Counted from the first letter of the stretch, positions 36,701 through 43,396 are shown. The stretch: DNA of 64,000 bases from Hymenobacter aranciens (GCF_030580865.1 NZ_JAUQSY010000018.1:59652-123651); one strand, 5' to 3'. Notes: generated by a model from the sequence alone, not told the origin. Numbers and translations: made by a program.

Positions 36701-38114
36701 TGGCCCAGGAGTTGGTCGAAGCCGGGCCCGACAGCGCGTTGCCGCCGTTCAGGCGGCTCGTGCCGGTGCCGCCATTGGCAAACGTGCCGCCCAAGATGCT
36801 GAAGCCCGCCGTGGGCAGCACCTGGTTGGCGGCCGTTACGCCGTTGTTATAAAAGGTGTTGGTGCTGTTGCCATCCTGCTGAATGACGAAGCGGCTGCCG
36901 CCCGAGTGCGAGTAGTCGAAGATGTCGGCGTACTGCTTTTGGGTCGTGCCCGGCTTGGTTACGGCGAAGAAGGTGTAGTTCGTCTGCCCGGCCAGCAGGT
37001 CCACGGCGCCCGTCGATTGCAGCCAGTCGTCGTTGCCGTCGAGGCTCAAGGCAGGCTTGCCGTTCACGGCATTGCTGGTGAGGGCGGGGCACTGCCCGGC
37101 CGTAGCCTGGGCCACGCCGAAGCCGTTGCCGCTCAGGTCGGCCCAGGCGGTGACGGTGCCGCCGCTGCTGGTGAGGCCCTGGTCGGCGGCCAGGTGCAGG
37201 CGCAGGCCGCTGCTCACGGGCGAGCCCGAAGTCAGCGGGGTGGGATTGGCTGCCGTGGCAATGTTGTACTTGTTGCTTAGGTAGGTTTCAATCTGCGTTT
37301 GCTCGGCAGTCGTCACCTCGCGGTTGTAGATGATAACCTCCGAGAGGTCGCCGTTCAGGTACACGTTGCTGGTGCCGGCGTAGCCCACGCCCAGCCAGGC
37401 CGGGCTGCTGACGGCCGGCAAATACGAGCCGCTGCCGCCGTTGGTGCTGCTGGTGGTGCCGTTAAGGGCCTGGCCGCGCGAGGTGGTGCCCGCAGCCGCC
37501 ATCCCGTAGATGTACGGCGCCGGGGCGGCCGGCCCGGCATTCGCCGACTCCAGGTAGTTCGTGTAGCCGCTGCCGCTGCTGCTGCGGTTGGCCGTGTATT
37601 CGGCATTGCCCGAGCCGCTGCTGCCCGCCTGCCAGTAGATTTCGATACCGGCGGCATTGCCCGTTAGGGCCGAGGCCACGCGGAAAATACCGTTGTAGTT
37701 CTTGCGCACGGCGTTGCGGCCCACCACAAAGATGGACAGCCCGCCGCTGGTCAAATCCACGTTCGACGTCAGCGACAACACATCGTCGGCGCCGTCGAAG
37801 CGCAGGGTGGGCTTGTTGCCCAGGCCGGTGGCCACGAGGGCCGGCCGCTGGGCGCTGCCCGACTGAATGGCCGTGGTGGCGTTGGGGCTCTGGTCGGCCC
37901 ACACGGTCACGTTGCCGCTGCCGTCGGTGCTCACCCCGGCATCGGCCCGGAAGTGCCGGTAGAGCCCGCTCGTGACGGGCAGCGTCTGGGCCTGGGCCGG
38001 GGTGCCCAATCCCAGGGCCAGCGCCCCGAGGGCCGCCAGCCGCGCCAGCCAGCGCGGGGTGCCGGCCCGGTCGCGCCGTTGCGCGCCCGTCCGGCGGGTG
38101 AATATGATATTCAT
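24738..38114 (-). CDS. Giant T9SS-exported adhesin-like protein
   Basis: A 4,458-residue secreted protein, the largest gene in the window. Order of parts (approximate residues): signal peptide ending GTPAQAQ (1-43); two LamG/concanavalin-like domains (44-290, 295-545); an Ig-like SbsA-type domain (to 640); FG-GAP/VCBS repeats with DFNGDGNPDLV-type calcium loops (640-975); two IPT/TIG domains (975-1130); six copies of a 78-residue module with EYFIDTDPGFG (1140-1608); an F5/8-type discoidin-like domain (1608-1745); IPT (to 1830); five Ig-like units (to 2685). A long solenoid of about twenty-odd units of 54-60 residues follows (2700-3950), with words such as NWINDGSFLHNS and VYFNGT. Then comes a C-terminal globular region and a type A sorting domain. 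It lies 32 bases downstream of a beta-helix protein gene. Confidence 0.9.
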   Translation of the reverse strand: MNIIFTRRTGAQRRDRAGTPRWLARLAALGALALGLGTPAQAQTLPVTSGLYRHFRADAGVSTDGSGNVTVWADQSPNATTAIQSGSAQRPALVATGLGNKPTLRFDGADDVLSLTSNVDLTSGGLSIFVVGRNAVRKNYNGIFRVASALTGNAAGIEIYWQAGSSGSGNAEYTANRSSSGSGYTNYLESANAGPAAPAPYIYGMAAAGTTSRGQALNGTTSSTNGGSGSYLPAVSSPAWLGVGYAGTSNVYLNGDLSEVIIYNREVTTAEQTQIETYLSNKYNIATAANPTPLTSGSPVSSGLRLHLAADQGLTSSGGTVTAWADLSGNGFGVAQATAGQCPALTSNAVNGKPALSLDGNDDWLQSTGAVDLLAGQTNYTFFAVTKPGTTQKQYADIFDYSHSGGSRFVIQQDGNSTNTFYNNGVTAANQVLPTAGFSILGGTFANGGTGTSRLNGGNALSGPASTNSWATPANFRVGNWSLTGREFNGQIAEVLVFNRVLTATEIGQVETYLGSKYAIALASTVPTLSSVTPARHAPSAARSSDISLTFSAALNSASASATALKVFGNYSGLRGASYSGGGSSTLTINPTTDFRAGEQVSVTVTTAAQSDASNTPLGQGYVSQFVAASGAATGTFSGSTNPTANRPVGVAAADFNGDGNPDLVAANYQGGMAYYQGNGNGGFAAAVLYNAGAQVHSVATGDLDNDGDVDVVAANYSGSNALIYLNNGSGTFVGSTAAVGAGPTCVALGDVDGDGDLDLVTAGYSANTASIRLNNGSGIFAGGSNLSLAAIAFSTTLGDVDNDGDLDLLATRWNGGNAYLYLNNGSGSFGPSASTTIATGTNPGYASFGDLDGDGFLDIVIPNYGSNTLTVAWGSGTGSFTTASISGSFSNPVSAMLGDADGDGRLDVVVSQYSSANALTIRNLGGRTFATPVNVSVQTSSYYAILADLNNDDALDLVSANYGGNGGYTLSVRLNTSVGVPTISSFAPASGTVGSTVVVTGTNLNAITSVTINGVAATTFSTNSGGTQLTVTVPAGASTGLISVTNASGTATSSTSYTVLPAPTISSFTPTSAAAGATVTITGTNLTGVTGVLFGGVPAASFSASSNTSLTATPAVGGASGVVTLLYGGSQSVSSAAQFSFLLPNITRVEYFIDTDPGFGAATALAITPGADLSGLTANINVGSLTTGFHAIGYRSQDANGQWSITTRRTFYFEPSAAQALAEVNKVEYFIDTDPGFGLATDVPVTAATDISNLSLSVSVGSLSTGFHSIGYRSRDANGQWSLTNRRSFYFEPTAAQTLANVNKVEYFVDTDPGFGLATDVPVTAATDISGIAYNINLGALTTGFHTIGTRSRDANGQWSLTSRKNFYYEPTAAAPLANIDRIEYFLDTDPGFGLATAATGYASLTNVPNVNLAIDLSSASTGFHSLGIRSRDADGKWSLTNRRTFYYEPTIISLDRNITRIEYYLDTDPGFGLATDVTPANSLSFDFQNVGFQVNLSSLSAGFHTLNLRSKDDQNKWSLTNRRTFYYEVVAAQTLPNITRIEYYFDTDPGFGSATAASITAGPDLNGVGILADASALADGTHRLFIRSQDASGKWSLVSNLTFLKSGCGSSANIAANLPTANYTQSSAWSGSAQSVFNGGAWNAGAYSGTVQVDMTTPRQLTQVRYTPGASPTTSATYTIQVSSNMTNWTTVDTYSTTVTAGSSVEVVRTLAVPQTNVRGLRLVASTPSSWTSISNVGAYDFNCNGPAITSFTPTGGAAGTTVNIVGTNLAGVTSVSFNGTAVPVANITNNTATGLTVVAPAGGTSGQICLVATAGSTCSAQSFQYPPTITTGTVSPQSFCASTYITVPFSTLLSGYNAGNQFGFQLSDASGVFSNGSRIYNQSVSVGPNGGSITDTVAFRTPAGNGYRVRVVSTNPVIYGTPNPVNLTIHPTPVATAAASATTVVYNGSTTLTAGPAAQNSYQWYVRYASNGGTSYVGSGASLTLSNMQPSQSGKYFVYVSNSNGCQDSASVRVTVQPSAQPILAISQFGGSYCAGSSNIYFSYVVQGNSFPSGNTVTAELSDASGSFTSPTVLGTVPFVGQGTGSFNVTLPNTLLQGSAYRVRLTASTPFAAAPATNGTNLTINAPPLAVAGSNSPVAYNGTIQLTAQTAGPGASYQWYGPNFYSTQQNPTINNATTAQNQGTYQLVVTQNGCQNPATTTVVVSPSSAPILTLTQFGGGPFCAGTSTLNIGFNVTGNSFGAGNQIQAQLSDASGSFGATTTIGTVAFTGQGNGIITVAFPAGTPAGSGYRVRLVGTNPGVPSQTDNGANLVINAAPVATIVSNNSPVAYSGTVTLTTQAVSGATYVWSVPGFGNVSTGSSPTLNFNNATPANSGTYTVYVTVAGCSSSTTASVTVLPAGQPIVAISQFGGSLCAGASLSIGFNVSGANHSGSLAAELSDASGSFGTPVSIGSVTFNGQGNGSISATIPVSTAQGGLYRIRLTSGVAITANPATNGSNLSISATPIASASSNSPVAAGGTINLLAATTLAGTTYSWTGPNGYSAPNQQNPSINNATSANAGTYVLTTSLAGCSTQSTVAVSVNTPSATLATGSFSGSFCPGSFVTVPFTATGFDAGNVFTAQLSSASGSFASPVNIGAVSGASATSISAQIPVGTAAGTGYRIRVVGSSPAMTSSTDNGANLTVGAITFVWTGAAGTADWYNAANWSCGQVPTNTSVVVIPGTGVTIYPIVTGTTAVALNLTVQAGATFTVNGTFNLYGNVTVNGSWVAGNSSSWHFAGGGTHYVYGGSYFYANNLYIGTGNTLNLTSYNSNFYVSGGWYNDGSFLANTGAAYSVIFNGNGTQCICGGSATTFYGVQVLSGATVNLGIGTIFHGNVVVDGTFNALTYGVTFMGTVSLGGQSTGTSYFHTITIATGAVVTLVDDIIVRGDWINDGQFTGGTYSVTFGGNVLQIIGGTQLTNFYNVVFQNTLASVTLHQNIYVLGSFVNTGTFYGWYLNGGVVNGYYVRFGGSSAQVITANTTTYFYHFYVSNTVSVSLATNIHVAGNFYLYTGVFNPATYTINFNGTEGPTVVQTVGCYASGVLNFYGWNIFSGAYVRLLHNATWLGGFVNNGTFYGYDVVGGVYTYYTSYFGGTVAQVLSGTGFYYFGHIRIDNSVAGGVTFGCPVYVRGNWYNGGVFFCGTSTVYFDGTEAQLIDGSTATTFYHVNIGNTALVGGVSLAQAINVTGNWLGMGRFFGTGYLTSFIGSALQTINCGAAGYFGNMFIGNNTGVRLLTDIRLDGNWGHNGGFLANGYTVYFVGGSGTQFIGGTATTIFHHLNIASTATVQLNRTITLTGNWINDGSFLHNSLLVYFNGTVAQYIGGLVPTTFYHVTFGTTAVVNLRQNIYVVADFLNNGGFYGYDGTTGYWVRFSGSATQIVNVGPGAITRFHHFYADNAVAVQLMQNVYIRGDFYLYRGVFQPGTYTCYFNGITQSVGGVSALTFFGWDIATGSTVTLNQHTTLLGNFANAGTFHCSSPYGFTFGGSIAQVISGAGTFNFWHVIWDNAAGITLNQDIFVLGDWTNRGGFLANGHLVTFKGTATQYIGGLINTVFHHLTIENGATVQINRNISLLGNWLNNGSFLHNSLLVLFNHQTVAQTCGGTSITRFYDVTFANPVNVSLDHDIDVVHNFINSGGFCGCGHRTRFNGTVPQTITCTSGRTHFHDITFDNLQGVTMLDGIYVSGLWVNNGGFLHNNQLVIFDGTALQTIGGTAALTAFYNVGITNAVNVQLLHNITVAGYWNNTGIFTGNGFLTTFNGTASQTITTGALPAKTTFHHVTWANPVGCVLGGDLYVTGNWLCNGPFNPATWTVYFNGTTAQTCGGSAQIRFHGINVSNTTGLTCNGPVYFTGNFVNTGLVNCGTYPWYCTGTSAQTIGGVSTTPTRFYDLVLQNASGVTATDNFFLTHVLTLSTGNLASNGHLTLVSNASGTAMVVNPVGGGEVTGEATMERFITGLGGSPGYRHYASPMKRSAGSISTTVQEFADDLPVFELNTAYNTAGNSVTPFPTLFKYEEPRLSSTFNNFDRGWMVPTATEDLEPMRGYTAQTDATTTVDIKGLLQNGNVTTSLTRGSTSEAGWQLIGNPYPAPMDWDVVRNTPGLLTGIADAIYVHKPTGRYTGSYASYINGLGQNGGSKDLAAMQGFFVRATSATASVSMTNAVRATAYVSPTFNRPAPTSNGVTARPVLRLEARTTTGLADEAVIYFEPGAGLGFSPRHDAYKMQLNGAGRPSLWSQAGSESFAINGLPEMSTERSIPLGVRVSTTGQHELVLTDLSDFPAGTQVWLEDTELGRRQNLILNGTYAFTMDARFAGQRFYLNFVAPRTAVVMSTTAKLEAATALYPNPTTGRATVELSGLCEQGPVRIDVVNTLGQVLLQRSAQPRQGIIAQALDLRELPAGVYSVRLHAQEGTVVKRLVKE

Positions 38115-38146
38115 GGAATAGCGAGTGAAGTGAGAAACGCTATTGC

Positions 38147-39133
38147 CTAGTTGTTCGAACGGGTGCTCATGTTCACGTTCAGCGTGTTGCCATTCACCGA
38201 GTTCGAGAGCTGGTAGATGGCCGGAATGGCGGGCAGGCCGCCCAGCTTGTAGGGCGAGTTGCCGGCGAAGGCGCCGATGTCGAGGCCATTCTCGCCGGTG
38301 CCGCGCAGGGCGTTGGTGCCGGTCTTGAGCTGCCAGTGGGCATCGAAGGTCGGGTTGTTGTTAGCGAACACGCTGGCGATGGTCACGTTGTTCTGGTTGT
38401 TATTGGTCGTGGGCACGCCGGTGTTGTAGAAGGCGTTGTAGGCTACGGTGCAGTTGGTGAAGCTCGGCGTGTAATAGGCGCCGATGTAATTATTAATGAC
38501 GTTGAAGTTTTGCAGCGAAAAGGTGCTGTACTGCAATCCGGTCACGTTTTGGCGGAACTCGCCGCTGCTGTTGGCGTTCAGCGACACATAACCCAGGATG
38601 ATGTTATTGCTGATAAGGAGGTTGGTGCCGCCCGTGCTGTTGTTGTGGCGCAGGTTGCCGTCCAGGTAGTTCTGGCGGATGTTGACGTTGTTAATCAGCC
38701 CGCCGTTGTAGTTAATATAAGTTTCGCCGGTGATGTGGCAACGCTGCATAGTCACGCCGCTGGCACTGAATCCCGCGCTGCTGGCCGTGATGCCGGCTAC
38801 GGAAGCTCCCGTGCTGCCGGTGGTGAAGTGCAGCAGGTTCACAATCGCTGGTTGGGCGTTGGCCTGCAGCCCGGTGTTTTGACTTGTGCCCAGAAAGTAG
38901 CCGGGGCCCACTACGGTTACGTTCTTGCTGATGGTCATGTCAAAACCGTAATCACCGGGCTCCATCTGAATGATGTCGCCAGGCGTGGCGGCCGTCTGGG
39001 CCAGAGCGAAGGTGGCGTAGATGTTGGTGCCGGTGGTGGTGGCACTCACGCGGCGGATGGTCTGGGCCGAGGCCGAGAGAGCAACAGCTGCCGTCAGCAG
39101 CAGAACGAATACGGAAGAGGCGAGCTTTTTCAT
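38147..39133 (-). CDS. Exported right-handed beta-helix protein
   Basis: A 328-residue protein with signal peptide (KLASSVFVLLLTAAVALSASAQ) followed by a parallel beta-helix of the pectate-lyase type: GDIIQMEPGDYGFDMTISKN, VTMQRCHITGETYINYNGG, NVNIRQNYLDGNLRHNN and LLISNNIILGYVSLN show the rung pattern with Asn ladders. No catalytic residues or sorting domain are clear; the last residues are NVNMSTRSNN. I chose ATG 39133 because the signal peptide begins there. It is the first gene of a pair with the giant adhesin-like gene and may bind or process the same surface polysaccharide (inference). Confidence 0.82.
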   Translation of the reverse strand: MKKLASSVFVLLLTAAVALSASAQTIRRVSATTTGTNIYATFALAQTAATPGDIIQMEPGDYGFDMTISKNVTVVGPGYFLGTSQNTGLQANAQPAIVNLLHFTTGSTGASVAGITASSAGFSASGVTMQRCHITGETYINYNGGLINNVNIRQNYLDGNLRHNNSTGGTNLLISNNIILGYVSLNANSSGEFRQNVTGLQYSTFSLQNFNVINNYIGAYYTPSFTNCTVAYNAFYNTGVPTTNNNQNNVTIASVFANNNPTFDAHWQLKTGTNALRGTGENGLDIGAFAGNSPYKLGGLPAIPAIYQLSNSVNGNTLNVNMSTRSNN

Positions 39134-39383
39134 AAAAAACGGGGGTGTTGGGAGTGAGAAAAAAATGTTGAAAAGTGACGGGTTGAGGCAGGCCCGAAAG
39201 CCCACAGGTTTGCGAGGGTAAAATTGCTTCTAAGCTATACCCGGGCGCAATCCGCGCTATCCCGCATTTTTTACCGGCAGCCGCCTCCGGGCTGGCACGG
39301 ATGCGGGGCGGCGCGTTGCGCTTGCCCAACCGCCTTCCCGGGGCTGTCAGGCCACTTTTTGCTCCCGTATGATGTAAATGCAA

Positions 39384-39411
39384 ACGGCCGGCTTCGCAGG
39401 AAGCCGGCCGT
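39384..39411 (-). terminator. Terminator of the 39460-40116 gene
   Basis: Perfect 12-bp stem ACGGCCGGCTTC / GAAGCCGGCCGT with loop GCAG. In the leftward direction it is followed by TTTG. The rest of 39134-39459 holds the leader of the beta-helix gene and nothing else that I can see. Confidence 0.8.
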
Positions 39412-39459
39412 CGTCAAACGTACCTTCAAGCACCAAAAAGAAGCTGGGCTACCCGCGCT

Positions 39460-40116
39460 TCACCCCTCGCTGGCGGACTGCATTTCGGCCGAGCTATGTA
39501 CCCGCACGCCGCTACTCTCGCCCGCCGCCGCGCGCAGCATGGCCCGCGCCACCGCACTGCCTTCAATGGCCCGCCACTCGCGTAGCGGCCCTCTTAGCAG
39601 CGGCCGTAGGGCAGCCATCACCACGCTCGCCACCTGCTCGCCCGTGCGCACCTTCTCGGTGCGCCCCAGCAGCAGCGAGGGCCGGAAAATATGAATGGCC
39701 CGAAAGCCCAGCTTGCGCACGGCCGCCTCCATCTCGCCCTTCACCCGCGAGTAGTAAAACATCGATTGCGGGTCCGGATTCAGGCTGCTCACTACCAGAA
39801 ACTGTGCCCCGGGTGCACTCGTCAGCGCCGCCAGCGTCACCACGTACCCAAAATCGACTTTATAAAACGCCTCCTTCGAGCCGGCCTGCGCCATGGTGGT
39901 GCCCAGGCAGCAGTACACGTCGTCGGCCACCAGCTGCTCGCGCACCAACTCCAGCCGGTCCAGGCCAGTAACTACTTGCGTGAGCTTGGGGTGGCTGAGC
40001 GGCAGCTCGCGCCGGCCCACCACGGTCACTTTCGAGTAGCGGTCGGAGGCCAGTAGCAGCGGCAGCAGCTGGGAGCCGATGAGGCCGGTAGCACCAGCGA
40101 GGAGGGCGGTTTTCAT
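39460..40116 (-). CDS. NAD(P)-binding atypical short-chain dehydrogenase
   Basis: A 218-residue Rossmann protein. It begins KTALLAGATGLIGSQLLPLL with the GxxGxxG-type NAD(P) loop GATGLIG, then VTVVGRREL for the ribose/2'-phosphate region, VYCCLGTTMAQAGSKEAFYKVDFGYV, and a VVSSLNPDPQSMFYYSRVKGEME segment with the Tyr-x-x-x-Lys pair (YSRVK). IFRPSLLLG follows. This pattern is typical of the Htatip2/YwnB-like group of uncharacterised oxidoreductases. It lies leftward of a family 1 repeat and has its own terminator. Confidence 0.87.
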   Translation of the reverse strand: MKTALLAGATGLIGSQLLPLLLASDRYSKVTVVGRRELPLSHPKLTQVVTGLDRLELVREQLVADDVYCCLGTTMAQAGSKEAFYKVDFGYVVTLAALTSAPGAQFLVVSSLNPDPQSMFYYSRVKGEMEAAVRKLGFRAIHIFRPSLLLGRTEKVRTGEQVASVVMAALRPLLRGPLREWRAIEGSAVARAMLRAAAGESSGVRVHSSAEMQSASEG

Positions 40117-40130
40117 GATAGAACGACAAG

Positions 40131-40370
40131 CTCCCCTCCTTGGAACCGAAGGTCGGCGAAGCCAAAGGAGGGGATGTGAGCTGCGCTGAGCAGCGAACGG
40201 GGGTGGTTCGCCCGGTCGCGCCGCCTGGGCTTAATCTTGAACGCCCAACTCGTTTCAAAGTTGGAAAGGCCGGTTTACTTGCGCTAACAACATCGTTCTA
40301 ACGGCGCGGGAGGCCTAACCACCCCCGTTGCGCTTTCAGCGCAACATCCCCTCCTTGGCAGGAGGGGAGT
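40131..40370. repeat. Inverted repeat, family 1 (copy 3), carrying the GAA mini-hairpin module
   Basis: Arms match copy 1 (1966-2164). In the left outer hairpin CCTCCTTGG-AA-[module]-AAA-GGAGG, the 18-base CCGAAGGTCGGCGAAGCC occupies 40146-40163. Removing it together with one AA restores the parent hairpin exactly. The right outer hairpin is uninterrupted (CTCCTTGGCAGGAG). Confidence 0.88.
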
Positions 40371-40378
40371 TTTTCGTT

Positions 40379-41215
40379 CTACTTCAGAGTCGTCGCCTCC
40401 GGTTCCAGTGTCACCAGCCCCTGCTTAAACAGCGCACCCAGCGCCTTTTTAAACACCTTCTTGCTCATGCCCACCCGCCGGTAAACGTCCTCGGCCAGGC
40501 TCTTGTCGCCGATGGGCAGGCGGCCATTCGGCGCGGCCTTCAAGGCTTTCAATAGCGTATCCGTGGCCGTTTCCACCTCGCTGTAGCCGGCGCGCTGCAG
40601 GCGCAGGTCGAGCTTGCCATCGGGGCGGATGACGCGCACGAAGCCGGGTAGCTCCTCGCCGATGCGCAGGGGGCGGAACACCTCATTATGATAGAGAATG
40701 CCGAGGTGGCGGTTGTCCACGATGACGGTGTAGCCGAGCTCCGACTCGTCGGCCACCAGCAGGCGCACTTCGTCGCCCACATGGCCGGGGAAGGCGTCTT
40801 TGCTGAGGTAGGGCTTCCACTTGGCGGTGGCTACCAGGCGGTCGCTTTCCTCGTCGAGGTACACGTACACCAGCACGCGGTCGCCGGTGCGCAGGTCGCG
40901 GCGCTGGTTGCGGTAGGGGAGCAGCAGCTCTTTTTCGAGGCCCCAGTCGAGGAACGCGCCGGCGGGGCCGTGGTCGCGCACGGTGAGGGCGGCGAAGCTA
41001 TCGACGGTGGCGAAGGGCTCCAGGGTGGTGGCAATGAGCCGGTCTTCGGAATCGCGGTACACGAACACGCGTAGCACATCGCCCACGCGGGTGCCGTCGG
41101 GCACGTACTTGTTGGGCAGCAGCAGGTCGCCGTCGTCGGAGGTGAGGTAGAGGCCCACGCTGGTATCGCGGGCTACTTCGAGGTCGTTGTAATCGCCGAG
41201 GAGGAGGCTGGGCAT
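40379..41215 (-). CDS. CvfB-like S1-domain RNA-binding protein
   Basis: A 278-residue protein with the CvfB/YitL plan: tandem S1-like beta barrels followed by a winged helix. Landmarks are GLYLTSDDGDLLLPNKYVPDG (first barrel), DHGPAGAFLDWGLEKELLLPY (true S1-like barrel with the GAFLDWG motif), VADESELGYTVIVDN, and a C-terminal helix-turn-helix VGMSKKVFKKALGALFKQG. CvfB of Staphylococcus binds RNA and affects virulence gene expression. Its role in Bacteroidetes is unknown. ATG 41215 gives the usual start MPSLLLGDYNDLEV. Confidence 0.9.
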   Translation of the reverse strand: MPSLLLGDYNDLEVARDTSVGLYLTSDDGDLLLPNKYVPDGTRVGDVLRVFVYRDSEDRLIATTLEPFATVDSFAALTVRDHGPAGAFLDWGLEKELLLPYRNQRRDLRTGDRVLVYVYLDEESDRLVATAKWKPYLSKDAFPGHVGDEVRLLVADESELGYTVIVDNRHLGILYHNEVFRPLRIGEELPGFVRVIRPDGKLDLRLQRAGYSEVETATDTLLKALKAAPNGRLPIGDKSLAEDVYRRVGMSKKVFKKALGALFKQGLVTLEPEATTLK

Positions 41216-41360
41216 GGGGTGTTGTTAGGGCGTGAGGGTAGGAGAGTGCGGGGGTAGGAGCGGGGCAAAGGTCGGGAAAATACGCGGCCGGCTGGCGCTG
41301 GCCCCGCCGCTGGCGCGCGTCAGAGACGCGCGCCAGCCAGCGGCTAACCCCGCATTTACT

Positions 41361-41368
41361 TACCTTTA
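41361..41368 (+). promoter_or_regulatory. Possible -7 box very close to a start codon
   Basis: TACCTTTA lies only 6 bases before ATG 41375. If used, the mRNA would be nearly leaderless. Confidence 0.35.
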
Positions 41369-41374
41369 CCCGCT

Positions 41375-43045
41375 ATGCCATTACACTCTACCTTATCCCA
41401 CCCACTCCGCCGCTTCGCCTGCTATAGCCTGCTGTTGCTGCTTGGGCTGCTGCTGGCCGCCCGCCCGGCCGCTGCCCAGAGCTGCCAAATCGGCTTCACC
41501 CGGCACGGCACGGCCGCGCCCACGGCCACAGGCTGCTACCGGCTCACGGCGCAGGGGGCGCAGGATATTCAGGGTTCCATCTGGAGCGACCAGACCATCA
41601 GCCTCACCAACGACTTCGACTTCACCTTCGGCATCAACCAGTGCGGGCCGGCCGATGGCGTCGTGTTTGTGCTGCACCGGGCCGGCCCCAACGTGAATAC
41701 CGCCGAGCAGGGCGGCAGCATCGGCTACTATCGGGGCAATGGGGCCTTTAGCCAGTCCGTCGGCATTGAGCTCGATTTTTACCAGAACACCGGCGCGCCC
41801 TACAACGACCCCGCCCAGCCCCACGCCATGCTCGCCCTCAACGGCGACCCCGGCGGCGTGTTGCCCCCGGTGATATTGCCCACGCTCAACAACTGCGCCG
41901 ACCACCTCCTGCGCATCCAGTGGAGCGCCGCCGCCCAAACCCTTACGGCCCAGTACGACGGCCGCCAGCTCTTCAGCTACCCGCGCAACCTCGTGGCCAC
42001 CATCTTCGGCGGCAACCCCTCGGTGTGGTTCGGCTTCGTGGGCTCCACGGGCGGCTCTACGTCCGACCAGACCATCTGCCCGGCCAACATCCAGGCCGTG
42101 CCGGCCGCGCCGGTCATCGTGCCCGACGGACCTACCACCCTCTGCACCGGCGGCCGGGTGGGCCTGCGCATCAACAACCTGCCCGCCGGCACCACCTTCC
42201 AGTGGAGCCCGGCCGCCGGCCTCAGCGCCCCCGGCGGCGCCAGCATCACGGCGGCGCCGGCCGCCAGCACCACCTACCGCGTCATCGCCACCACTCCCAA
42301 CGGCTGCCAAAGTCAGGATTCGGTGCGCGTGTCGGTGCTGCCCCGCCCCAACGTCACCGTGAGCCCCCGCCAGGTCGTCTGCGCCGGGGCATCCGTCACG
42401 CTGCGGGCCGACGCCCCGCTGGGCCTCAGCCAAACCTGGACGCCCGGCACCGGCCTCAGCACCCCGGTGGGCCGTGAGGTCATTGCTACGCCGGCCGCTT
42501 CCACGCTCTACACCGTGACGACCACCGGCCCCGGCTACTGCCTGCGGCAGGACACCGTGCGCGTGCTGGTGCGCCCCGCCATCGGCCTGCGCCTGGCCGC
42601 CGACCCGGCCACCGCGCCCGGCGCCAGCACCCGCCTCACGGCCGCCAGCGCGGCGCCGGGCGTCACGTTCAGCTGGAGCCCGGCCGCCGGCCTCAGCGCC
42701 AGCACCGGCCCCGAGGTGACGGCCACGCCCGCCCAGCCCACCACCTACACCGTCACGGCCACCGGCCCCGGCGGCTGCGCCGAGCAGGCCAGCGTGCTGG
42801 CCCAGCCCTTCCTGCTGCCCAACGTCATCACCCCTAACCACGACGGGCTCAACGACTCCTTCCGGGCGCTGGTGAGTCAGCAGCCCACCCGCCTGCAGGT
42901 ATTCTCGCGCTGGGGCCGGCTGGTGTATGAGCAGGACAACTACGCCGACGGCTGGGGGCCCGACGCCGCCCCCGGCGTGTACTTCTACCGCCTCAGCACC
43001 GCCGCCGGGCAGAGCTGGAAGGGCTGGGTGGAGGTGCTACGGTAG
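41375..43045 (+). CDS. T9SS type B exported protein with L-type lectin domain
   Basis: A 556-residue secreted protein. Signal peptide ends ARPAAAQ (about residue 35). Residues 36-245 form an L-type (legume-like) lectin domain, with FDFTFGINQCGPADGVVFVLH, SVGIELDFYQN and LRIQWSAAAQTLTAQYDG. Three Ig-like repeats with FQWSPAAGLSAPGG-type cores follow. The last 75 residues are the CHU_C / type B T9SS sorting domain (LPNVITPNHDGLNDSFRAL ... VYEQDNYADGWG). It probably binds glycans at the cell surface. Cysteine pairs in the Ig-like units could form disulfides. Confidence 0.9.
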   Translation: MPLHSTLSHPLRRFACYSLLLLLGLLLAARPAAAQSCQIGFTRHGTAAPTATGCYRLTAQGAQDIQGSIWSDQTISLTNDFDFTFGINQCGPADGVVFVLHRAGPNVNTAEQGGSIGYYRGNGAFSQSVGIELDFYQNTGAPYNDPAQPHAMLALNGDPGGVLPPVILPTLNNCADHLLRIQWSAAAQTLTAQYDGRQLFSYPRNLVATIFGGNPSVWFGFVGSTGGSTSDQTICPANIQAVPAAPVIVPDGPTTLCTGGRVGLRINNLPAGTTFQWSPAAGLSAPGGASITAAPAASTTYRVIATTPNGCQSQDSVRVSVLPRPNVTVSPRQVVCAGASVTLRADAPLGLSQTWTPGTGLSTPVGREVIATPAASTLYTVTTTGPGYCLRQDTVRVLVRPAIGLRLAADPATAPGASTRLTAASAAPGVTFSWSPAAGLSASTGPEVTATPAQPTTYTVTATGPGGCAEQASVLAQPFLLPNVITPNHDGLNDSFRALVSQQPTRLQVFSRWGRLVYEQDNYADGWGPDAAPGVYFYRLSTAAGQSWKGWVEVLR

Positions 43046-43084
43046 AAACTGCCCTAGATTCCATATTCTCTGACCGCATCTTTT

Positions 43085-43396
43085 ATGTCTGAAACATCTG
43101 CCTCGTCGCACTCTTACGCTGGCGCGCTGCGTCTAAACGGCATCGTGTGGGGCCTGCTGGTCTTCTGTGTGCTGATGATGGCGGCTACATGGGGCAGCTA
43201 CGATGCCCTAATGCCGCTGATGGGCGTCATCTATGTGTCAGGCGCGGGAATGGTCGTCAATGGCGTAATGCTCCTGTGGAAGCTAGTCACCGGGCACTTC
43301 CGCCAGGCGGCTACCTATGGTCTGGGGCTGTTGCCGCTAGCTGGAATCTTCACCTGGATTTGTCATAATGTGCACCTCGGAAAAATCAGCGGCTAG
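43085..43396 (+). CDS. Small membrane protein, unrecognised
   Basis: A 103-residue protein with three hydrophobic helices: IVWGLLVFCVLMMAATWGSY, LMGVIYVSGAGMVVNGVMLLW and YGLGLLPLAGIFTWICHN. There is no signal peptide and no family that I recognise. It follows the lectin-domain gene by 39 bases on the same strand and precedes the DoxX gene, so it could be read with either; codon usage is a little less G+C-rich than its neighbours. Confidence 0.7.
   Translation: MSETSASSHSYAGALRLNGIVWGLLVFCVLMMAATWGSYDALMPLMGVIYVSGAGMVVNGVMLLWKLVTGHFRQAATYGLGLLPLAGIFTWICHNVHLGKISG

Noticed and set aside
41393..42841. A 482-codon open frame on the - strand
   Set aside because: Antisense to the lectin-domain gene, which has a signal peptide and a CHU_C domain.
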